Assembly: GCA_903869265.1 (NCBI GenBank)
Contig: CAIPYE010000017.1
Coordinates: 1-64,000, forward strand
Source of the DNA: an uncultured delta proteobacterium
GTDB taxonomy: Bacteria > Desulfobacterota > Desulfobulbia > Desulfobulbales > Desulfurivibrionaceae
DNA length: 64,000 bases
Direction: 5' to 3'
Below the pieces are notes generated by a model, which was not told the DNA's origin, searched no databases, and worked only from the letters and a program-made list of their open reading frames with translations. The position numbers were made by a program, and so were the translations under genes. Below, one piece after another: positions 34,528-44,158 of the stretch (position 1 is the first letter of the stretch; every line of letters starts with the position of its first letter).

Positions 34528-35138
34528 GGCGTCTCCCTTTCCGGAAAGGCGTGCATGAGATCGCTGCGGGTGAGAATGCCGAGCAGCCGCATCTTGCTGT
34601 CCGTCACCGGCACCCGGTTGATCCTTTTTTCCCGCATTAGCTTGCCGACCTCATGCAACAGCGCGTTTTCTGAAACCGTGATCGCAGGAGCGGTCATGAT
34701 CTCCCCTGCGGTTTTTCCCCGCATGGAGAGTGCGAAACAGCCCCCGCTGGCAAGGCTGTCGGCGATCAGCGCCATGCAGGAGGTCTGGCTGCCGTCGCCC
34801 ATGTTCCGGAAGAAATCCTGCTCCGAGAGGATGCCGGCCACGGTTCCGTCCTCTTGGACAACGGGCAGACCGGTGATGTGGTGCTTGGCCATGAGCGCCG
34901 CCGCTTCGGCAAGGGGGGTCTTCGGCCGGACCGAGATGACCTGGCGGCTCATGATCTCGGCGATGCGCAGGCTGTTGTACAGGCGGGTCTCCGCGTGCTG
35001 ATAGGCGAGCAGGTAGAGTTCCTTGAAATCCCCAGCCGAGATGTCGAGGTAGCCTGGGATTTTTTTCATCGCCTCGTAGACATCTTCGTCCGAGAGCAGC
35101 TCTGCAGGGTCAAGCCTGGGTCTGTTTATCTCCGACAT
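34524..35138 (-). CDS. CBS-domain protein (204 aa)
   Basis: A tandem CBS (Bateman) pair occupies residues 60-200: RQVISVRPKTPLAEAAALMAKHHITGLPV and DGTVAGILSEQDFFRNM in the first, then GEIMTAPAITVSENALLHEVGKLM and RINRVPVTDSKMRLLGILTRSDLM in the second. The first 60 residues are an acidic helical part (ELLSDEDVYEAMKKIPGYLDIS). Such pairs sense adenine nucleotides or NAD-type ligands and often control a partner transporter. The HPP membrane protein that follows, with overlapping codons, is the obvious candidate. Confidence 0.92.
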   Translation of the reverse strand: MSEINRPRLDPAELLSDEDVYEAMKKIPGYLDISAGDFKELYLLAYQHAETRLYNSLRIAEIMSRQVISVRPKTPLAEAAALMAKHHITGLPVVQEDGTVAGILSEQDFFRNMGDGSQTSCMALIADSLASGGCFALSMRGKTAGEIMTAPAITVSENALLHEVGKLMREKRINRVPVTDSKMRLLGILTRSDLMHAFPERETP

Positions 35139-35210
35139 CGCGGGTCCCCCTTGTTGCTGAATAGATAGATGCGTTTGAATGCACCGTATTGCACAATCCG
35201 GCTGCCATCA

Positions 35211-35224
35211 TTGACCTAGGTCAA
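35211..35224. promoter_or_regulatory. HcpR-like palindrome upstream of the CBS/HPP operon
   Basis: TTGACCTAGGTCAA is a perfect 14-base palindrome, 73 bases upstream of the CBS start (minus strand) and 191 bases before rdgB. It agrees with the TTGAC-N4-GTCAA form that I recall for the Crp/Fnr-family regulator HcpR in sulfate reducers. Near-identical sites flank nrf and the nitrite chemoreceptor. Confidence 0.65.
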
Positions 35225-35414
35225 GTGTCTGCAATTATCTTAGCGAAAGACAGGCCCGAGAGACAAGGGATAAGAAAAAAGACGCCTGATCGCGAGGATG
35301 CTGAAACGGCTGCAGTGATGGAGCTTCTACCGCCAATCTTGACTTCCGGCGGTGATGCGGGTAAATGATCACTTTGCCTGACTACGTTAGCGGCGACACA
35401 CAAGGAGAAAAAAT

Positions 35415-36110
35415 ATGTTCAATATATTGGTGCTGGCTACGACGAATAAGGGAAAGCTTAAGGAGTTCAAGGAGCTGCTCAAGGATTTTCCGGTGGAGAT
35501 TCAGAGCCTGGCCGATTTCGGCCCTATCCCCGCAGTGGTTGAAGACGGCGCCACCTTTGACGACAATGCCTATAAAAAGGCGCATTTCACCGCCAAGGTT
35601 CTGGGGCTGCCCTGTATAGCCGACGATTCCGGGTTGGCGGTGGAGGCTCTGGATGGCGCGCCCGGCGTGTACTCGGCCCGTTATGCCGGGGAGAATGCCA
35701 GCGATGCGGAGAACACCGCCAAGCTGCTTAAAAACATGGAAGGGGTGGCCAACCGTAAGGCCGCTTTTCACTGCGTGATCTCCATCGCCGTGCCTTCCGG
35801 TCCGGCCCTTACCTACGAAGGAACCTGCGAAGGCGAGCTGCTCATCGCGCCCCGTGGGGAGGACGGCTTTGGCTACGATCCAATCTTCTTCTATCCCGAG
35901 CTGGGCAAGACCTTTGCCGAGTTGACCATGGAGGAGAAAAACAAGGTGAGCCACCGCGGCCGGGCCATGGCCGAGATGGCCGGTGAGTTCGAGCAGGTGC
36001 TCAAGTGGCTCAAGCAGCGGCTCACCGAGGAAAAACCGCCCAAGCCGGATCACGAGCAGTTTGAGCACAACGACTGGTCCGAAGAGATCATGGTGCGTGA
36101 GGTGAAGTAA
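35415..36110 (+). CDS. rdgB: XTP/dITP pyrophosphatase (Ham1/RdgB family)
   Basis: Removes non-canonical purine triphosphates such as dITP and XTP from the nucleotide pool. Signatures: ATTNKGKLKEFKELL (residues 8-22), VVEDGATFDDNAYKKA (about 40), ADDSGLAVEALDGAPGVYSARYAG (about 70), GEDGFGYDPIFFYPE (about 150) and NKVSHRGRAMAEM (about 176). Most homologues have about 195-205 residues; the extra 25 at the C-terminus (PKPDHEQFEHNDWSEEIMVR) are acidic and not part of the fold. AAGGAG lies upstream. A repeat copy starts three bases after the stop. Confidence 0.95.
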   Translation: MFNILVLATTNKGKLKEFKELLKDFPVEIQSLADFGPIPAVVEDGATFDDNAYKKAHFTAKVLGLPCIADDSGLAVEALDGAPGVYSARYAGENASDAENTAKLLKNMEGVANRKAAFHCVISIAVPSGPALTYEGTCEGELLIAPRGEDGFGYDPIFFYPELGKTFAELTMEEKNKVSHRGRAMAEMAGEFEQVLKWLKQRLTEEKPPKPDHEQFEHNDWSEEIMVREVK

Positions 36111-36113
36111 GGT

Positions 36114-36238
36114 TTGTAACCGTTCAGCAGCAGCGCATCTGCTTTGTCATCGGCCTGCCCGCATACCATATGTATGGCGGACAGACCTCTTTCGCACATC
36201 TACGGCAGCAGCGAAGCGGCGCTGCTGAACGGTTACAA
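36114..36238. repeat. Palindromic intergenic repeat, copy 4
   Basis: Arms TTGTAACCGTTCAGCAGC and GCTGCTGAACGGTTACAA pair perfectly. The core is CGCATCTGCTTTGTCATCGG with inner stem CATAC-CATAT-GTATG and then CAGACCTCTTTCGCACATC. A second stretch, GGCAGCAGCGAAGCGGCG, is absent from the other copies. It begins three bases after the rdgB stop. Confidence 0.85.
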
Positions 36239-36961
36239 TTACTTTGGTAGCCGATAATTTTGCGTCCCGGACATATCTTTGCTCCCCCCCTCTCCCGCAG
36301 GTGGGCGAGGGGAATTTTCTCTCTGCAAACGAATCTCCCCGTTTTCCGCAACACATTCTACCCCAGACCCTGCCAGCTGCTTGAACAGCGGTCTGCCAAA
36401 GAGAAAAAACTCCATCTCCAGCGAAATCCCTGTTTTTTGGGCAACATCGGCCCTGATGGCCAAATCGTCGCGCACCAGCTCGGTGAGTCGGGCGAGATCC
36501 TCCGGTCCGTCGGCTTGGGCGAGCAGCTCGGTGAAGACCCGCCCTGGACAGGCCTGTTCATGGCGCTCGATCTCCGCAAGGATTGGGTCGTTGGGGTTGA
36601 TCAGGTCGGTGCGGCGTAGGGTATTCTGGTAGATGGTGGCCAGGAGGGCCTCTGGCTGCCAGCAATGAAGAACCCTGCAGGTTGCCGGGCGGTGTGCGTA
36701 GATGGTGCAGGCGTTGCCTTTTTCGGCAAAGAAGAGGCAGGTCCAGCCACTCCCCTGCCCCCGGATCTTGAGCAGCTCAACGGGCACAGGCTCAAGCTGG
36801 GCAATGGCCGGGTTGTACCCCAGCTCCCCTTGCCGGATGGTGACCAGCTGATCGTGGTGGATATACCCTTGGCGAACAAGGTCGATATCCTCCCGATTCA
36901 GAGCTGGTCCGCCGTTTCGGCAACAGGTGCCGCATTGTTTGCAGTGTTTGGTATCTTTCAT
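36239..36961 (-). CDS. YkgJ-type cysteine-cluster protein (240 aa)
   Basis: The start CKQCGTCCRNGG (CxxCxxCC) and the later CLFFAEKGNACTIYAHRPATCRVLHCW pattern belong to the YkgJ/zinc-or-iron-chelating cysteine cluster family (C8, C11, C14, C15; then C75, C86, C97, C102 or nearby). Function is unknown, but the motif likely binds metal or an Fe-S cluster. The C-terminal 25 residues (SPRPPAGEGGSKDMSG) are encoded by a GC-rich palindrome (36287-36312), so the natural end is probably earlier. The start Met (MKDTKHC) fits the family. Confidence 0.85.
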   Translation of the reverse strand: MKDTKHCKQCGTCCRNGGPALNREDIDLVRQGYIHHDQLVTIRQGELGYNPAIAQLEPVPVELLKIRGQGSGWTCLFFAEKGNACTIYAHRPATCRVLHCWQPEALLATIYQNTLRRTDLINPNDPILAEIERHEQACPGRVFTELLAQADGPEDLARLTELVRDDLAIRADVAQKTGISLEMEFFLFGRPLFKQLAGSGVECVAENGEIRLQRENSPRPPAGEGGSKDMSGTQNYRLPK

Positions 36962-37261
36962 GTTTCAAGAGTAAAAGCGTACGGGGTATTCTGGTCGCAA
37001 TATGATCCTTGTCGGTGTCGAATAGGGCGCACAATTCGCCTCTCCGCAGGCGATAAATTTCTCAATCTTGTTATAATAATCCATGCAAATAATTTTTTCT
37101 TATATGCCATATTGCTGTTTTTGTGTTGAAAAACGGAGAACGGTTTTTCCTGCCTCTCCCCCTCTTGTCATCTCTGGCATACCCCTTGCGTATATACCAA
37201 AGCAAAGCGGTGCATGAAATGATTCTGCGCCGCCCAGGACATCCGGAACAGGAGGTCGGCC
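36962..37261. other. Intergenic stretch before the small membrane protein and merR
   Basis: Three hundred bases with several AT-rich -10-like words (TATAAT near 37072, TATATA near 37190), but no clear -35 partner at good spacing. A GTATATAC palindrome at about 37189-37196 is near the expected operator position for the MerR regulator, but this is weak. Nothing else is visible. Confidence 0.4.
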
Positions 37262-37459
37262 ATGAAAAAGACACTCTGCAGCGAAAAAAACCTCACAGCC
37301 CCGATTTTAGAAGAGACCTCAGGCAAGCTAGCCGAAACCTTCTGGTTTGTCAGCTCCTTTGTCATGTCGCTGATCATGGGTCCTTTTGCCGCAGTCCCCG
37401 CGATCATCGCAATTTTTTCCCTGAAAGTCGATGGGCCCATGCCCATGGAAATATCTTGA
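37262..37459 (+). CDS. Small membrane protein (65 aa)
   Basis: AGGAGG precedes the ATG with ideal spacing, which supports translation. The central region (TFWFVSSFVMSLIMGPFAAVPAIIAIFSLKV, about residues 27-57) could form one or two membrane helices. The N-terminus has a Lys-rich start and Cys at residue 6. I do not recognise a family. It lies 15 bases upstream of the MerR gene and on the same strand as ftsH, so it may be part of that unit. Confidence 0.65.
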   Translation: MKKTLCSEKNLTAPILEETSGKLAETFWFVSSFVMSLIMGPFAAVPAIIAIFSLKVDGPMPMEIS

Positions 37460-37474
37460 TAACGAGGCTCCACC

Positions 37475-37891
37475 ATGAACGCACTGTCTCAGACACCTGA
37501 ATCCTCTGTCCCGACTTTTGGTCATCCTCTGCTGGCCGATGACCAGGCCGTCCTCACCATCAGCGCCGCCGCCGAGATGCTGGCTGTTACCCCACGCACC
37601 CTGCGGATGTATGAGCGCGACGGACTGTTGGCCCCGGTTCGCCATGGCAAGTGGCGCTATTATAGCCTGGACAACCTGAAATGGGTTTCCTGCCTGCGCA
37701 CCATGATCCACGAACATGGCATCAGCCTGGCCGCCATTCATAAGTTGCTGCAATACACGCCCTGTTGGAACATTGCCGCGTGCTCCTTTGAGAAACGCAA
37801 GCTCTGCACGGCTTTTATGTCCAGTGGTCTGGTGCCGAAAAAGATTGACCGGCTCAGCGGCTTGCCCGTCGATTCCCCAGTTTCCGCCTGA
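37475..37891 (+). CDS. MerR-family transcriptional regulator, cysteine-rich (138 aa)
   Basis: The winged helix-turn-helix is LTISAAAEMLAVTPRTLRMYERDGLLAPVRHGKWRYYSLDNLKWV (about residues 27-71). Cysteines at 73, 97, 103 and 111 (CWNIAAC, KRKLC) follow the DNA-binding domain, a pattern consistent with metal or redox sensing, unlike HspR. The C-terminus is short, as in MerR proteins that sense small ions. It stands directly before ftsH, and it may control that gene or the small membrane protein upstream. No operator is obvious. Confidence 0.88.
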   Translation: MNALSQTPESSVPTFGHPLLADDQAVLTISAAAEMLAVTPRTLRMYERDGLLAPVRHGKWRYYSLDNLKWVSCLRTMIHEHGISLAAIHKLLQYTPCWNIAACSFEKRKLCTAFMSSGLVPKKIDRLSGLPVDSPVSA

Positions 37892-37955
37892 TTGCTTGCA
37901 TCTTCCACTCCGCATCGTGTACAAAGGGTAGAAAAACAACCCGGAGGTACACGCC

Positions 37956-39728
37956 TTGAACCAATTTTACAAGAACTTGTCCATCTGGCTGGTCATCGCC
38001 CTGGTGGGTCTGCTGCTGATCCATCTTTTTAATCCAACGGAGGAGCCGGTCAACCAGATCAGCTACAACGATTTTCTGGAAAGCGTCAACTCGGGCAAGG
38101 TGAGTAAGATCACCATCAGGGAAAACGTGGCCGAGGCCCAGGATCTGGTGGGTAACCGCTTTCAGACCGTGTTGCCGGACAGTTTGGAGCAGGTAAAGCC
38201 CTTTATGAAAGAGGGGCTCAGCCTGAAAGTGGAAAAGAAAAAAGAGCCCCATTGGCTGGTGAGTATTATCGGCTCCTGGCTGCCTATGATTGTGCTGGTG
38301 GGCCTTGGCCTCTATTTCATGCGCCAGCAGCAAGGCGGTGGCGGCAAGGGGTTGATGACCTTCGGCAAGAGTCGGGCCCGCCTCATCGAGGGCGAGGAAT
38401 CCAAGCTCACCTTTGCCGATGTGGCCGGCATCGAGGAGGCCCGCGAGGAGTTGGGCGAGATCGTTGATTTTCTCCGCGATCCCGGGATCTTCACCCGGGT
38501 AGGGGCAAAGATTCCCAAGGGCGTGCTCCTTTCGGGCGAGCCGGGCACTGGCAAAACTCTGCTGGCCCGCGCCATTGCCGGGGAGGCCCAGGTGCCGTTT
38601 TTCTCCATCAGCGGCTCTGATTTTGTCGAGATGTATGTGGGTGTCGGCGCAAGCCGTGTGCGGGATCTGTTCAAGGAGGCCAAGAAAAAGGCGCCCTGCA
38701 TCATCTTTATCGATGAGATCGATGCGGTTGGCCGCCAGCGCGGGGCAGGCACCGGCGGCGGCAACGACGAGCGCGAGCAGACCCTGAACCAGCTGCTCGT
38801 GGAGATGGACGGCTTCGAGGCCAATGCAGGGGTTATCATCATCGCGGCCACCAACCGACCCGACATCCTGGACCCGGCTCTCAAGCGGCCGGGCCGGTTC
38901 GATCGGCAGATCATCGTGCCTCTTCCCGATGTGCGCGGCAGGGAAAAGATTCTCAAGGTCCACGCCGCCAAGGTTCAGCTGGACGCCGATGTGGATATGT
39001 CCATCATCGCCAAGGGCACCCCCGGGTTCTCCGGGGCAGAGCTGGCCAACATGGTCAACGAGGCAGCCCTGATGGCGGCCCGCTTTGAGGTGGGCAGAAT
39101 CTCCATGGCTCTCATGGAAAAGGCCAAGGATAAGGTGATGATGGGGGCTGAGCGCACCAGCATGATCCTCACCGGCAAGGACAAGGAACTCACCGCCTTT
39201 CACGAGGCGGGCCATGCCCTGGTGGCCCGGCTGCTGCCAGGCACCGATCCGGTGCACAAGGTGACCATCATCCCCCGTGGCCGCGCCCTGGGGTTGACCA
39301 TGCAGCTGCCCACCGACGAGAAACATTCCCAGTCCCGGTCGTGGCTGATGAACAACCTCTGCATTCTTTTGGGCGGGAGGGTGGCGGAAGAGATCGTCTT
39401 CGGTGATGTCACCACCGGCGCGGGCAACGACATCGAACGGGCCACGGCCATTGCCCGCAAGATGGTCTGCGAGTGGGGAATGAGCGAGGCCATCGGCCCA
39501 ATGAACTTTGCCGGTCCCGATGAATTCGGGCGGAGCCGCCAGTCCTACAGCGGGGAAACCGCAGTCAAGATCGACCAGGCCGTGACCGGACTGGTGACCG
39601 AGGCCCGGGAAACAGCAACCCGGCTGCTCACCGAAAACCGGCCGATCATGGAGGCCATGGCCAAGGATTTGTTGGAAAAGGAAACCATTGGCAGCGAGGA
39701 TATAGAGCGGTTGATGGCAGCTGGCTGA
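37956..39728 (+). CDS. ftsH: ATP-dependent zinc metalloprotease FtsH (590 aa)
   Basis: Membrane-bound AAA protease that degrades misassembled membrane and regulatory proteins. Two membrane helices lie near residues 5-23 and 100-120. The AAA domain has Walker A at G194-T201 (GEPGTGKT), Walker B IIFIDEID, and the SRH in [19 protein letters not shown]. The zinc site is HEAGH at 416-420, with a later Asp in [20 protein letters not shown]. The length is a little shorter than E. coli FtsH (644) because the acidic C-terminal tail is missing. A terminator follows at about 30 bases. The upstream MerR regulator may control it. Confidence 0.97.
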   Translation: MNQFYKNLSIWLVIALVGLLLIHLFNPTEEPVNQISYNDFLESVNSGKVSKITIRENVAEAQDLVGNRFQTVLPDSLEQVKPFMKEGLSLKVEKKKEPHWLVSIIGSWLPMIVLVGLGLYFMRQQQGGGGKGLMTFGKSRARLIEGEESKLTFADVAGIEEAREELGEIVDFLRDPGIFTRVGAKIPKGVLLSGEPGTGKTLLARAIAGEAQVPFFSISGSDFVEMYVGVGASRVRDLFKEAKKKAPCIIFIDEIDAVGRQRGAGTGGGNDEREQTLNQLLVEMDGFEANAGVIIIAATNRPDILDPALKRPGRFDRQIIVPLPDVRGREKILKVHAAKVQLDADVDMSIIAKGTPGFSGAELANMVNEAALMAARFEVGRISMALMEKAKDKVMMGAERTSMILTGKDKELTAFHEAGHALVARLLPGTDPVHKVTIIPRGRALGLTMQLPTDEKHSQSRSWLMNNLCILLGGRVAEEIVFGDVTTGAGNDIERATAIARKMVCEWGMSEAIGPMNFAGPDEFGRSRQSYSGETAVKIDQAVTGLVTEARETATRLLTENRPIMEAMAKDLLEKETIGSEDIERLMAAG

Positions 39729-39756
39729 TAATTGCGGCGAGGCAGTGAATGCATGG

Positions 39757-39787
39757 GCGGCAGGGGAAACTCCTGCCGCTTTTTTTG
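39757..39787 (+). terminator. Intrinsic terminator after ftsH
   Basis: GCGGCAGG pairs with CCTGCCGC around GGAAACT and is followed by seven T. It lies about 30 bases after the ftsH stop. Confidence 0.9.
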
Positions 39788-39814
39788 TCTTGCCCCCACC
39801 CCTCCAGGTTCTCC

Positions 39815-39844
39815 TTGACAGGTCTGGTCCGGCAAGGGTAGGAA
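39815..39844 (+). promoter_or_regulatory. Candidate promoter of acnB
   Basis: TTGACA (39815-39820) and TAGGAA (39839-39844), 18 bases apart, about 60 bases before the acnB start. The -10 is weak. Confidence 0.4.
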
Positions 39845-39905
39845 TCTGGTTTGGGAAAAATCACCGGGCTGCCCCGGTTTCTTATTCTGCAAGGAGGTCG
39901 TACCC

Positions 39906-42440
39906 ATGCTTGAGGCGTATCAAAAACATGTTGCCGAGCGGGCTGCCCTTGGCCTGCCTCCCCTTCCCCTGTCCGCCGCCCAGACCAGTGCTCTGGTTGC
40001 GCTGCTGCAAAAACCGGCCGCAGGAACAGAGGCGACCCTGGTGGACCTGATCAGCAACCAGGTTCCCCCTGGCGTGGATGAGGCCTCCAAGGTCAAGGCC
40101 GAATTTCTTGCCGGGGTGGCGCAGGGGAAGATCACCTCGCCTCTCCTTGATAAGAAGGAGGCGGTACAGCTCCTGGGCACCATGCTGGGTGGCTACAATG
40201 TGCAACCGCTCATCTATTTGCTGGATGATGCTGGCTTGGCCGGGGATGCGGTCGCGGCCCTTTCCAATACCCTTCTGGTGTATGATTCCTTTAATGACGT
40301 GGCTGCCAAGGCAAAGAGCAACCCCCATGCCAAGCAGGTGCTGACCAACTGGGGTGAGGCGACTTGGTTCACCTCCCGGCCCCCCATGCCAGAGGAACTC
40401 ACCGTCACCGTGTTTAAGGTCGCGGGCGAGACCAACACCGATGATCTTTCCCCGGCCTCCGAGGCGTGGAGCCGCCCGGATATCCCCCTGCATGCCCAGT
40501 CCATGCTGATCAACCGGCTGCCCGGCTCGCTGCCGAAGATCGAGGAGCTGAAGAAAAAGGGGCACCCCATCGCCTATGTGGGCGATGTGGTGGGCACCGG
40601 CTCCTCCCGCAAGTCCGGGGTCAACTCCATGCTCTGGCACATGGGCCGCGACATCCCCCATGTGCCGGCCAAGCGTACCGGCGGGGTGGTCATGGGATCG
40701 ACCATCGCGCCGATCTACTTCAACACCGCCGAGGATTCGGGCATGCTGCCGATCCAGTGCGATGTGACCTCCCTTTCGACCGGGGATATCATCACCATCA
40801 ACACCCGCACCACCACCATCAGTCGGAACGGTCAGACTGTTACCACCTTCAGCCTCTCCCCTGCCACCCTGCCCGACGAGGTCCAGGCCGGGGGGAGGGT
40901 GAACCTCATCATCGGCCGGGGCCTCACCGCCAAGGCCCGCGAGGTCCTTGGTCTGCCGCCTTCCACCCTCTTTCGGGAGCCTGAGGTGCCCAAGGACAGT
41001 GGCAAGGGGTACACCCTGGCCCAGAAGATGGTGGGCAAGGGTTGCAATCTCCCCGGGGTGCGGCCCGGCATGTACTGCGAGCCGAGGATGACCTCGGTGG
41101 GCTCCCAGGACACCACCGGCCCCATGACCCGCGACGAGATCAAGGAGCTGGCCTGCCTGAAATTCTCCGCCCCCCTGGTCATGCAGTCCTTCTGCCATAC
41201 CGCCGCCTACCCAAAGCCGGTGGATGTGAAGACCCACCAGACCCTGCCCGGCTTCATCAGCGAACGGGGCGGCATAGCCTTGCGCCCGGGCGACGGGGTG
41301 GTCCATTCCTGGCTCAACCGCATGGTCCTGCCCGATACCGTGGGCACCGGCGGCGATTCCCACACCCGGTTTCCCATCGGCATCTCCTTTCCGGCCGGCT
41401 CCGGGTTGGTGGCCTTTGCCGCAGCCACCGGTTCCATGCCCCTGGTCATGCCGGAGTCGGTGCTGATTCGCTTCACCGGGACAATGCAGCCCGGTATCAC
41501 CCTGCGGGATCTGGTCAACGCCATTCCCTATGTGGCCATCCAGAAGGGGTTGCTCACCGTGGAGAAAAAGGGTAAGAAGAACCTCTTTGCCGGGACAGTG
41601 CTGGAGATCGAGGGGCTGCCGGACCTTGCGGTGGAACAGGCCTTCGAGCTGGCCGACGCCTCGGCCGAGCGCTCCGCCGCCGCCTGCACCGTGCGGCTGA
41701 ACAAGGAGCCGGTGGCCGAGTTTCTCCGCTCCAACGTGGTGCTGCTGAAAAGCCTGTTGACCCGGGGCTATCAGGACGCCACAGCCATCCGTAACCGGAT
41801 CGCTGCCATGGAGGCATGGCTGGGTGCACCCGAGTTGTTGGTCCCGGATGCGGATGCCGAATACAAAGCAGTGCTGGAGATCGATCTCAACACCATCACC
41901 GAGCCGGTGCTGGCCTGCCCCAACGACCCGGACGACGTGAAGCTGTTGTCCCAGGTGGCGGGTACTGCCATCGATGAGGTTTTTGTCGGCTCCTGCATGA
42001 CCAATATCGGCCACTTCCGGGCCCTGGCCAGGATTCTCGACAACGGTCCCCAGGTGGCTGGCCGCCTCTGGGTGGCGCCGCCTACTCGTATGGACGAGGA
42101 GCAGCTCAAGGCGGAGGGGGTGTACAGCATTCTCGGCAGGGCCGGGGCGCATACCGAAATCCCCGGTTGTTCGCTCTGTATGGGCAATCAGGCGAGAACC
42201 CGCGACAACGCCGTGGTCTTCTCCACCTCCACCCGTAACTTCGACAACCGTATCGGCACCGGCGCCAAGGTCTTCCTGGGCTCGGCCGAGCTGGCCGCCG
42301 TCTGCGCCGTATTGGGGCGTATCCCCACCGTGGGAGAATACAACAAGATCCTTGGCGAACGGGTGACCCCCAAGGCGGACGAGGTGTATCGGTATCTCAA
42401 CTTCCACCAGATCAAGGGGTACGCGGAGAAAGGCTGGTAG
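39906..42440 (+). CDS. acnB: Aconitate hydratase B
   Basis: Isomerises citrate and isocitrate through an Fe-S cluster. Length 844 aa, close to AcnB (865 in E. coli). The N-terminus ([23 protein letters not shown]) and HEAT-like first 160 residues are specific for the AcnB branch, as is [20 protein letters not shown]. Catalytic parts include [33 protein letters not shown] and [15 protein letters not shown], with cluster cysteines at SCMTN and [10 protein letters not shown] complete TCA-type segment fits either an oxidative or a biosynthetic role. Its own promoter is likely, separated from ftsH by a terminator. Confidence 0.97.
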   Translation: MLEAYQKHVAERAALGLPPLPLSAAQTSALVALLQKPAAGTEATLVDLISNQVPPGVDEASKVKAEFLAGVAQGKITSPLLDKKEAVQLLGTMLGGYNVQPLIYLLDDAGLAGDAVAALSNTLLVYDSFNDVAAKAKSNPHAKQVLTNWGEATWFTSRPPMPEELTVTVFKVAGETNTDDLSPASEAWSRPDIPLHAQSMLINRLPGSLPKIEELKKKGHPIAYVGDVVGTGSSRKSGVNSMLWHMGRDIPHVPAKRTGGVVMGSTIAPIYFNTAEDSGMLPIQCDVTSLSTGDIITINTRTTTISRNGQTVTTFSLSPATLPDEVQAGGRVNLIIGRGLTAKAREVLGLPPSTLFREPEVPKDSGKGYTLAQKMVGKGCNLPGVRPGMYCEPRMTSVGSQDTTGPMTRDEIKELACLKFSAPLVMQSFCHTAAYPKPVDVKTHQTLPGFISERGGIALRPGDGVVHSWLNRMVLPDTVGTGGDSHTRFPIGISFPAGSGLVAFAAATGSMPLVMPESVLIRFTGTMQPGITLRDLVNAIPYVAIQKGLLTVEKKGKKNLFAGTVLEIEGLPDLAVEQAFELADASAERSAAACTVRLNKEPVAEFLRSNVVLLKSLLTRGYQDATAIRNRIAAMEAWLGAPELLVPDADAEYKAVLEIDLNTITEPVLACPNDPDDVKLLSQVAGTAIDEVFVGSCMTNIGHFRALARILDNGPQVAGRLWVAPPTRMDEEQLKAEGVYSILGRAGAHTEIPGCSLCMGNQARTRDNAVVFSTSTRNFDNRIGTGAKVFLGSAELAAVCAVLGRIPTVGEYNKILGERVTPKADEVYRYLNFHQIKGYAEKGW

Positions 42441-42544
42441 GTATTGTTTTTGCCGTGGATTCCGTGCTACGATAATTAAATGGGTTCCTTTGCGCCGCAG
42501 GCGCAATAACAATGCGGTCACCTTGCAGGAGAGTATGGGAGAGT

Positions 42545-42928
42545 ATGCCGGAAAAACGCAAAATTTTGATAATCGAAGACTCTCCCGTGATTGTCGGCAT
42601 GGTCTGCGCCATGCTTAAGCGGGAGGGATACGAGACCGTGGTTGCCGAGGATGGCCGGAAGGCCATGGAGTTTCTTCAGGGCAATATAGTGCCTGATGCA
42701 GTGGTCCTCGATATCCTTCTGCCCTATGTGGACGGGTTTGAGTTACTGGCTGAAATGCGCAGGCTCCCGGCCTGGAAAGAGGTGCCGGTTATTATGCTCA
42801 CTGCCAAGTCCCAGGAGCACGATGTGATCCGCGGCCTGGATTTGGGGGCGGATGATTATATTGTCAAGCCCTTGCGGCCCATGGAACTGGCGGCCCGGCT
42901 TCGGCGGTTTTTCAAGGGTGCTTCATGA
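42545..42928 (+). CDS. Response regulator, single receiver domain (127 aa)
   Basis: A receiver domain with acidic pair IEDSP near residue 9, phosphoacceptor Asp in AVVLDILLPYVDGF, Thr/Ala in IMLTAKSQ and Lys in DDYIVKPLRPMELAARLRRFF. It has no output domain; the C-terminal helix is complete. GGGAGAGT before the start supports 42545. Its stop overlaps the start of the YaiO-like gene by four bases, so it is translationally coupled to a surface-polysaccharide type operon. The likely function is post-translational control of that machinery by an unseen kinase. Confidence 0.9.
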   Translation: MPEKRKILIIEDSPVIVGMVCAMLKREGYETVVAEDGRKAMEFLQGNIVPDAVVLDILLPYVDGFELLAEMRRLPAWKEVPVIMLTAKSQEHDVIRGLDLGADDYIVKPLRPMELAARLRRFFKGAS

Positions 42929-44154
42929 CCCGGTTTTTTTTGCCGGTCCTCTTGGTTGTTGTCTGCATGGCCAGCCCTGTCTTGGCTTACGAAAACCTGG
43001 GGCAAGCCATCGAGCAAAAAGATTTTGTCGCGGCTGAAGCAATGGTGCGCGATAAATTACAGAACAATCCGCAGAGCGGGGAACTAAATTTTCTGCTGGC
43101 CCGGCTTTTGGCCTGGCAAGCTCGATACGAGCAGGCTCTTTCCTTGTATGAGATGCTGTTGCGGCAGGCGCCGACCAACAGCGATTATGTCCTTGGCCAG
43201 GCCCAGACCCTTTTTTGGAGCGGTCAGAAAGAAGCTGCCGTGGCTGCGGTGAAAAAAGGGCTGGTTCTCGCCCCGAAATCCCAGGCATTGAAACGGTTGC
43301 ACATCCAGATCCTGCTGGACGGGAAAGATGAAGAGTCTCTACAGAAGGCAGCGGATCTGCTTGTTGAGGCCGAGCGACAGTTTGGCCCGGAACCCTTTGC
43401 GGATCAGCGTTCTCAGTTGCAGGATTTGCGGGCGACGGGGACATGCTTTATTGCTAGGCGTGAGGTAGAGGCTGGGTTGAGTTATGAGCATCTCACCAAA
43501 GGGTATGCCGAGTGGAAGAGCGCCTATCTGGACGGGGAATGGCTCTATGCACCCCGCCGGGTTCTTTACGGCAAGACGCGGATTACTGATCGTTTTTCCC
43601 TGACCGATGAAGAGTTGGCGATCGGAACCTATCAACCTCTGGGCAGCCTTTACGATTACCAGCTTGAAATCAGCGGCAGCCCCAGCTATGAAATTCTCCC
43701 CAAGTATTCCCTTTTGGGCGGCCTTTCCCGAAAGCTTCCGGACAATTGGGATGCCACCCTTGGAGCCCGACATTCCGAGTACAGTGCAACCTACAGCAAT
43801 TTATATAGCGCCAGCTTGGGCCACTATTTTTCCAGCCAACGCCTGGAGTATACCCTCTATATTGGTAAGGCTGAGGCTGCGCCCGAGACGTATACCCATC
43901 GATTGCAGTGGACCAGGTTTTATGATGAGCGCAGCCGTTTTGCTCTTTATGTGGCAGCCGGGCAGGAAACGGAAAATTCCGGTGAGTTTGGGCCTGCGCA
44001 GCTTATAAGCAGCAGTGTGCTCAGTATGGGCCTTGTCGGTCGGCACTGGCTACCGGGAGACCGTTGGGCGCTCAGCTACGAATTCTGGCGTCACGAGCAG
44101 GGCGACCGATACACCCGCTGGGGAGGAGCCCTTGGGATTCGTCTTCAGTTCTGA
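42925..44154 (+). CDS. YaiO-like outer-membrane beta-barrel protein with TPR repeats (409 aa)
   Basis: A signal peptide (FFLPVLLVVVCMASPVLA, cut near residue 21) is followed by tetratricopeptide-like helices (residues 23-155: ENLGQAIEQKDFVAAEAMVRD, NFLLARLLAWQARYEQALSLYEML, YVLGQAQTLFWSGQKEAAVAAV). The C-terminal 230 residues are strand-rich, alternate polar and hydrophobic residues, and end GGALGIRLQF with a terminal Phe. This is the YaiO arrangement, linked in some bacteria to surface polysaccharide production. It overlaps the upstream response regulator and sits five bases from the next gene. Confidence 0.87.
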   Translation: MTRFFLPVLLVVVCMASPVLAYENLGQAIEQKDFVAAEAMVRDKLQNNPQSGELNFLLARLLAWQARYEQALSLYEMLLRQAPTNSDYVLGQAQTLFWSGQKEAAVAAVKKGLVLAPKSQALKRLHIQILLDGKDEESLQKAADLLVEAERQFGPEPFADQRSQLQDLRATGTCFIARREVEAGLSYEHLTKGYAEWKSAYLDGEWLYAPRRVLYGKTRITDRFSLTDEELAIGTYQPLGSLYDYQLEISGSPSYEILPKYSLLGGLSRKLPDNWDATLGARHSEYSATYSNLYSASLGHYFSSQRLEYTLYIGKAEAAPETYTHRLQWTRFYDERSRFALYVAAGQETENSGEFGPAQLISSSVLSMGLVGRHWLPGDRWALSYEFWRHEQGDRYTRWGGALGIRLQF

Positions 44155-44158
44155 AACC

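Noticed and set aside
39882-42521. An 879-codon open frame opposite acnB
   Set aside because: It lies exactly antisense to a complete AcnB sequence. It is rich in His, Gly and Pro, as expected for a shadow of GC-rich coding DNA, and has no ribosome site or domain.
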